Of a DNA stretch of 9,286 bases, positions 7,534 through 9,286 are shown one piece after another; position 1 is the stretch's first letter, and each line of letters opens with the position of its first letter. Made by a program: the position numbers and the translations under genes. Source of the stretch: Ignavibacteriales bacterium (GTDB lineage Bacteria; Bacteroidota; Ignavibacteria; Ignavibacteriales; Melioribacteraceae); NCBI GenBank assembly GCA_016929735.1, contig JAFGID010000314.1, positions 1 through 9,286 on the forward strand. The letters run 5' to 3'. The notes under the pieces were generated by a model. It searched no databases and was not told the DNA's origin. It was given only the letters and a program-made list of their open reading frames with translations.

Positions 7534-7549
7534 TAATTAAACGGTTTAA
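7522..7549. repeat. Cluster of short GTTTAA palindromes at the end of the GT2 gene
   Basis: AGTTTAAACT (7522-7531) is a perfect 10-bp palindrome across the stop region, and TTAAAC-G-GTTTAA (7537-7549) is a second one 5 nt later. The first GTTTAA can also pair with the next TTAAAC as a 6-bp stem with an 8-nt loop. There is no T tract, so it is a poor intrinsic terminator. A protein-binding site or chance in AT-rich DNA are both possible. Confidence 0.35.
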
Positions 7550-7693
7550 ATATATTTTATAAATACAAAACTCGTCTTTAGTAAACATTGATAGAAATTA
7601 TATTTACAAAAAAACAATATAGAAGATGTAAAAATATAGATAGATAATTGAAAGAAAGTAATCAACAAATCAAACTCAAATTTTTATTTAATA

Positions 7694-7724
7694 ATGACAT
7701 TAAAGCATTAAGCAGTTTTATAAA
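7694..7724 (+). promoter_or_regulatory. Weak candidate promoter before the broken glycosyltransferase gene
   Basis: ATGACA (7694-7699) and TATAAA (7719-7724) each match the sigma-70 consensus at five of six positions, but the 19-nt spacer is long. It is the best candidate in this gap and stays tentative because of the extreme AT content. Confidence 0.25.
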
Positions 7725-7758
7725 AAAATAAATAATTGCAAGCTAATAAAGAACTAAA

Positions 7759-7765
7759 AAGGTGG
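7759..7765 (+). promoter_or_regulatory. Strong Shine-Dalgarno site deciding the start at 7771
   Basis: AAGGTGG ends 5 nt before ATG 7771. An in-frame GTG at 7762 lies inside this site and is therefore an unlikely start. A good ribosome site in front of a broken gene suggests the gene was functional until recently. Confidence 0.7.
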
Positions 7766-7770
7766 TTTGT

Positions 7771-8526
7771 ATGATTTCGATAGTATGCGTATATGATAAT
7801 GGGCAAATTTTAACTGATTGCTTGCAAAAAAGTTTAATAAATCAAACTGCTAAGTTTGAACTTATTAAATTAGATAATTCAAAAGGACAGTTTGAATCTG
7901 CAGCGAAAGCATTAAATTGTGGAGGTAAAAAAGCAAAAGGTAAGTATTTGATGTTTGTCCATCAGGATGTAAGCTTATTTTCGAATACTTGGTTAGAAGA
8001 AGCAGAAAAAATACTAGATAAATTGCCTAATTTTGGCAATGCAGGAGTTGCTGGAAGATCCAAGCATGAAGACTTAATAATCACACAGATTAAACATGGC
8101 AATCCACCAAGATTTGCAGGGAAAATGTAAATCAAAAAACCTATTGAAGTGCAAACACTGGATGAATGTTTGGTAATAATTCCAAAAACCATATTTGACA
8201 AACTTCAGTTTGATGAAAATGTATGCGATAATTGACACTTGTATGCTGTGGATTATTGTTTAAGCATTAAGAAACTTGGTTTTGATTCTTATGTGTTGCC
8301 AGTATTTGTTTACCATAAATCTTCGGGATACTCAATATCAGCGAAATATTTTTCAACGCTTAAAAAAGTATTAAAAAAACATAAGAACGAACACCATAAA
8401 ATTTACACAACTGTGGGGAATTGGAGTACACGATATCCTATAGAAATAAAAAGGTTTTATCTTTGGACAAAAAAGATAATTAATATTAATTTAAGGAATA
8501 AAAATAATAAAGAAACCCTATTTTAA
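7771..8526 (+). pseudogene. GT2-like glycosyltransferase gene broken by two in-frame stop codons
   Basis: One frame runs 252 codons from ATG 7771 to TAA 8524-8526 and is broken by TAA at 8128-8130 (codon 120) and TGA at 8233-8235 (codon 155). The first piece starts MISIVCVYDNG and carries LDNSKG (34-39), GGKKAKGKYLMFVHQDV (51-67), TWLEE (73-77) and GNPPRFAGK (110-118). The middle has TLDECLVIIP (129-138). The piece after the second stop reads HLYAVDYCLSIKKLGF and VLPVFVYHKSSGYS. I recognise this order from the Glyco_tranf_2_5-like GT2 family, where the residues at the two stops are normally glutamine or similar and tryptophan (CDNWHLYAVDY). Thus CAA to TAA and TGG to TGA would explain both, with no insertion or deletion. 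As it stands it would make a 118-119-residue fragment lacking the acceptor-side half, almost certainly inactive. Readthrough or assembly error are the alternatives. Confidence 0.87.
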
Positions 8527-8602
8527 ATAATAAACTCTATTTAAAGTACATTGAAAAAGAATTAGTAAAATAATTTAGATATCATTATTCAAAAGATGTT
8601 AG

Positions 8603-8631
8603 TTGAAAAACTGGAAATTAAATGGTATTTT
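8603..8631 (+). promoter_or_regulatory. Candidate extended -10 promoter for rfbA
   Basis: TTGAAA (8603-8608), a 17-nt spacer and TATTTT (8626-8631) preceded by TG at 8623-8624 form an extended -10 arrangement. Transcription would start near 8638 and give a leader of about 65 nt. A second TTGAAA at 8551 has only a poor -10. The rest of the 176-nt gap 8527-8702 (first line about 13% G+C) shows no terminator or coding fragment. Confidence 0.35.
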
Positions 8632-8688
8632 CTCAGATGGTTTAATAAAAAATATACTCATTTTAAAATAAAAGTATAACAAAAAGTT

Positions 8689-8695
8689 AAAGGAG
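8689..8695 (+). promoter_or_regulatory. Shine-Dalgarno site of rfbA
   Basis: AAAGGAG lies 7 nt before ATG 8703. It is the most consensus-like ribosome site in the window and fixes the rfbA start. Confidence 0.8.
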
Positions 8696-8702
8696 ACAGA
8701 TA

Positions 8703-9286
8703 ATGAAAGGAATCATTTTGGCTGGCGGTTCAGGTACCAGATTGAATCCCTTAACCAAAGCAATGAGCAAACAGTTGATACCCATTTATGATAAACCCAT
8801 GGTATATTATCCCTTGTCTACATTGATGTTAGCCGGCATCAAAGATATTTTAGTTATTTCTACTCCTCAGGATTTACCGAAATTTAAAGCACTTCTTGGG
8901 GATGGTAGAAATATGGGGCTTTTTATCTGTTACAAAGAACAAAAGAAGCCCGAAGGAATAGCGCAGGCTTTTATTATTGCAGAAGAATTTATTGGTAATG
9001 ATTCGGTATGCTTAATACTGGGGGACAATGTATTTTATGGGCATAATTTATCGATCACTTTACAGAAAATGGCTCACCTGGAAAGTGGAGCTTGTATTTT
9101 TGGTTACTGGGTAGCTAATTCTCAAAGGTATGGAGTAGTGGAGTTTAATAAAAATAACCAAGTTATAAGTATAGAAGAAAAACCAAAATATCCTAAATCA
9201 AATTATGCAGTTCCTGGAATTTACTTTTATGATAATGAAGTTGTGGACATAGCTAAAAACCTAAAACCCTCTGCCCGGGGGGAGTT
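8703..9286 (+). CDS. rfbA: Glucose-1-phosphate thymidylyltransferase (3' end cut by the window)
   Basis: This enzyme (RfbA/RmlA) joins dTTP and glucose-1-phosphate to give dTDP-glucose, the first step towards dTDP-L-rhamnose and other dTDP-6-deoxyhexoses; it acts in the cytoplasm. The 194 residues present show the nucleotidyltransferase signature LAGGSGTRLNPLT (6-18), SKQLIPIYDKPMVYYPLS (22-39), the metal-binding aspartate in LGDNVFYG (106-113), RYGVVEF (142-148), EEKPKYPKSNYAVPGIYFYD (158-177) and LKPSARGE (187-194). Full-length proteins are about 290 residues, so roughly the last third lies beyond 9286. ATG 8703 has an AAAGGAG site. The first line of the gene has about 42% G+C by hand count against 13% just upstream, a sharp contrast. 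It may head a separate rfbA-led operon, whose usual partners rfbB, rfbC and rfbD would be downstream and are not visible. Confidence 0.97.
   Translation, partial: MKGIILAGGSGTRLNPLTKAMSKQLIPIYDKPMVYYPLSTLMLAGIKDILVISTPQDLPKFKALLGDGRNMGLFICYKEQKKPEGIAQAFIIAEEFIGNDSVCLILGDNVFYGHNLSITLQKMAHLESGACIFGYWVANSQRYGVVEFNKNNQVISIEEKPKYPKSNYAVPGIYFYDNEVVDIAKNLKPSARGE

Larger units (their letters stand above)
7534..7770. other. 237-nt AT-rich intergenic region
   Basis: Hand counts of two 60-nt lines give about 15-18% G+C. I see no conserved coding fragment, no GC-rich hairpin with a T tract and no RNA gene. A weak promoter candidate lies at 7694-7724: ATGACA, a 19-nt spacer, then TATAAA. Shorter TTGAAA and TTGATA hexamers elsewhere have no matching -10 at normal spacing. 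Confidence 0.6.

Noticed and set aside
7762..7770. GTG start at 7762 for the broken gene
   Set aside because: The GTG is inside the AAGGTGG ribosome site that serves ATG 7771.
7962..8201. Minus-strand frame opposite the broken glycosyltransferase
   Set aside because: The sense strand carries family-like sequence across this stretch; the antisense frame has no motif.
8239..8526. Separate small gene starting with TTG at 8239
   Set aside because: It is in the same frame as the upstream piece, has no ribosome site, and continues the glycosyltransferase directly after the TGA stop, so it is part of the pseudogene.
1..9286. CRISPR array, tRNA, insertion sequence or defence system
   Set aside because: No regularly spaced repeats, cloverleaf sequence, transposase motif, terminal inverted repeat or nuclease/helicase domain was found on either strand.

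Overview
This window is a stretch of a bacterial surface-polysaccharide (O-antigen, capsule or S-layer-glycan type) biosynthesis locus. All genes lie on the + strand. The DNA is AT-rich: hand counts give about 13-18% G+C in the two larger intergenic gaps and roughly 28-43% inside genes. Genes use ordinary Shine-Dalgarno sites (AAGGGA, AAGGTGG, AAAGGAG) and tryptophan is written TGG, so the standard bacterial code applies. The lineage cannot be fixed from the sequence. A low-GC Firmicute-like or candidate-phylum anaerobe would fit, but that is a guess.

Layout. 1-1566: a two-domain protein with an N-terminal alpha/alpha-toroid repeat region and a C-terminal SAM methyltransferase; its reading frame is open at the left edge. 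1541-2425: a GT2 glycosyltransferase. 2418-3500 and 3502-4722: two different GT4 glycosyltransferases, the second resembling the WcaL/AmsK type. These four genes overlap or abut and look translationally coupled. After a 72-nt gap that holds a candidate promoter and an AT-rich hairpin come a GT2 (4795-5721), a zinc-ribbon methyltransferase with a degenerate SAM motif (5752-6549) and a third GT2 (6592-7533), separated by 30-42 nt. A 237-nt very AT-rich gap leads to a fourth GT2-like gene (7771-8526). This one is a pseudogene: a single continuous frame broken by two nonsense codons. A further 176-nt gap leads to rfbA, which runs off the right edge at 9286.

How they fit together. RfbA makes dTDP-glucose, the first step towards dTDP-L-rhamnose and other dTDP-6-deoxysugars, so the glycan probably contains such a sugar. 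The five intact glycosyltransferases would each add one sugar on a lipid carrier at the cytoplasmic face of the membrane. The two methyltransferases are candidates for methylating sugars in the chain or capping its end. No flippase, polymerase, ABC exporter or priming transferase is present, so those must lie outside.

Most noteworthy are the toroid-methyltransferase fusion, with a compositional break between its halves, and the doubly interrupted glycosyltransferase, both of whose stops are explained by single C-to-T or G-to-A transitions. I see no CRISPR array, tRNA, rRNA, insertion sequence or phage gene, and no convincing intrinsic terminator.
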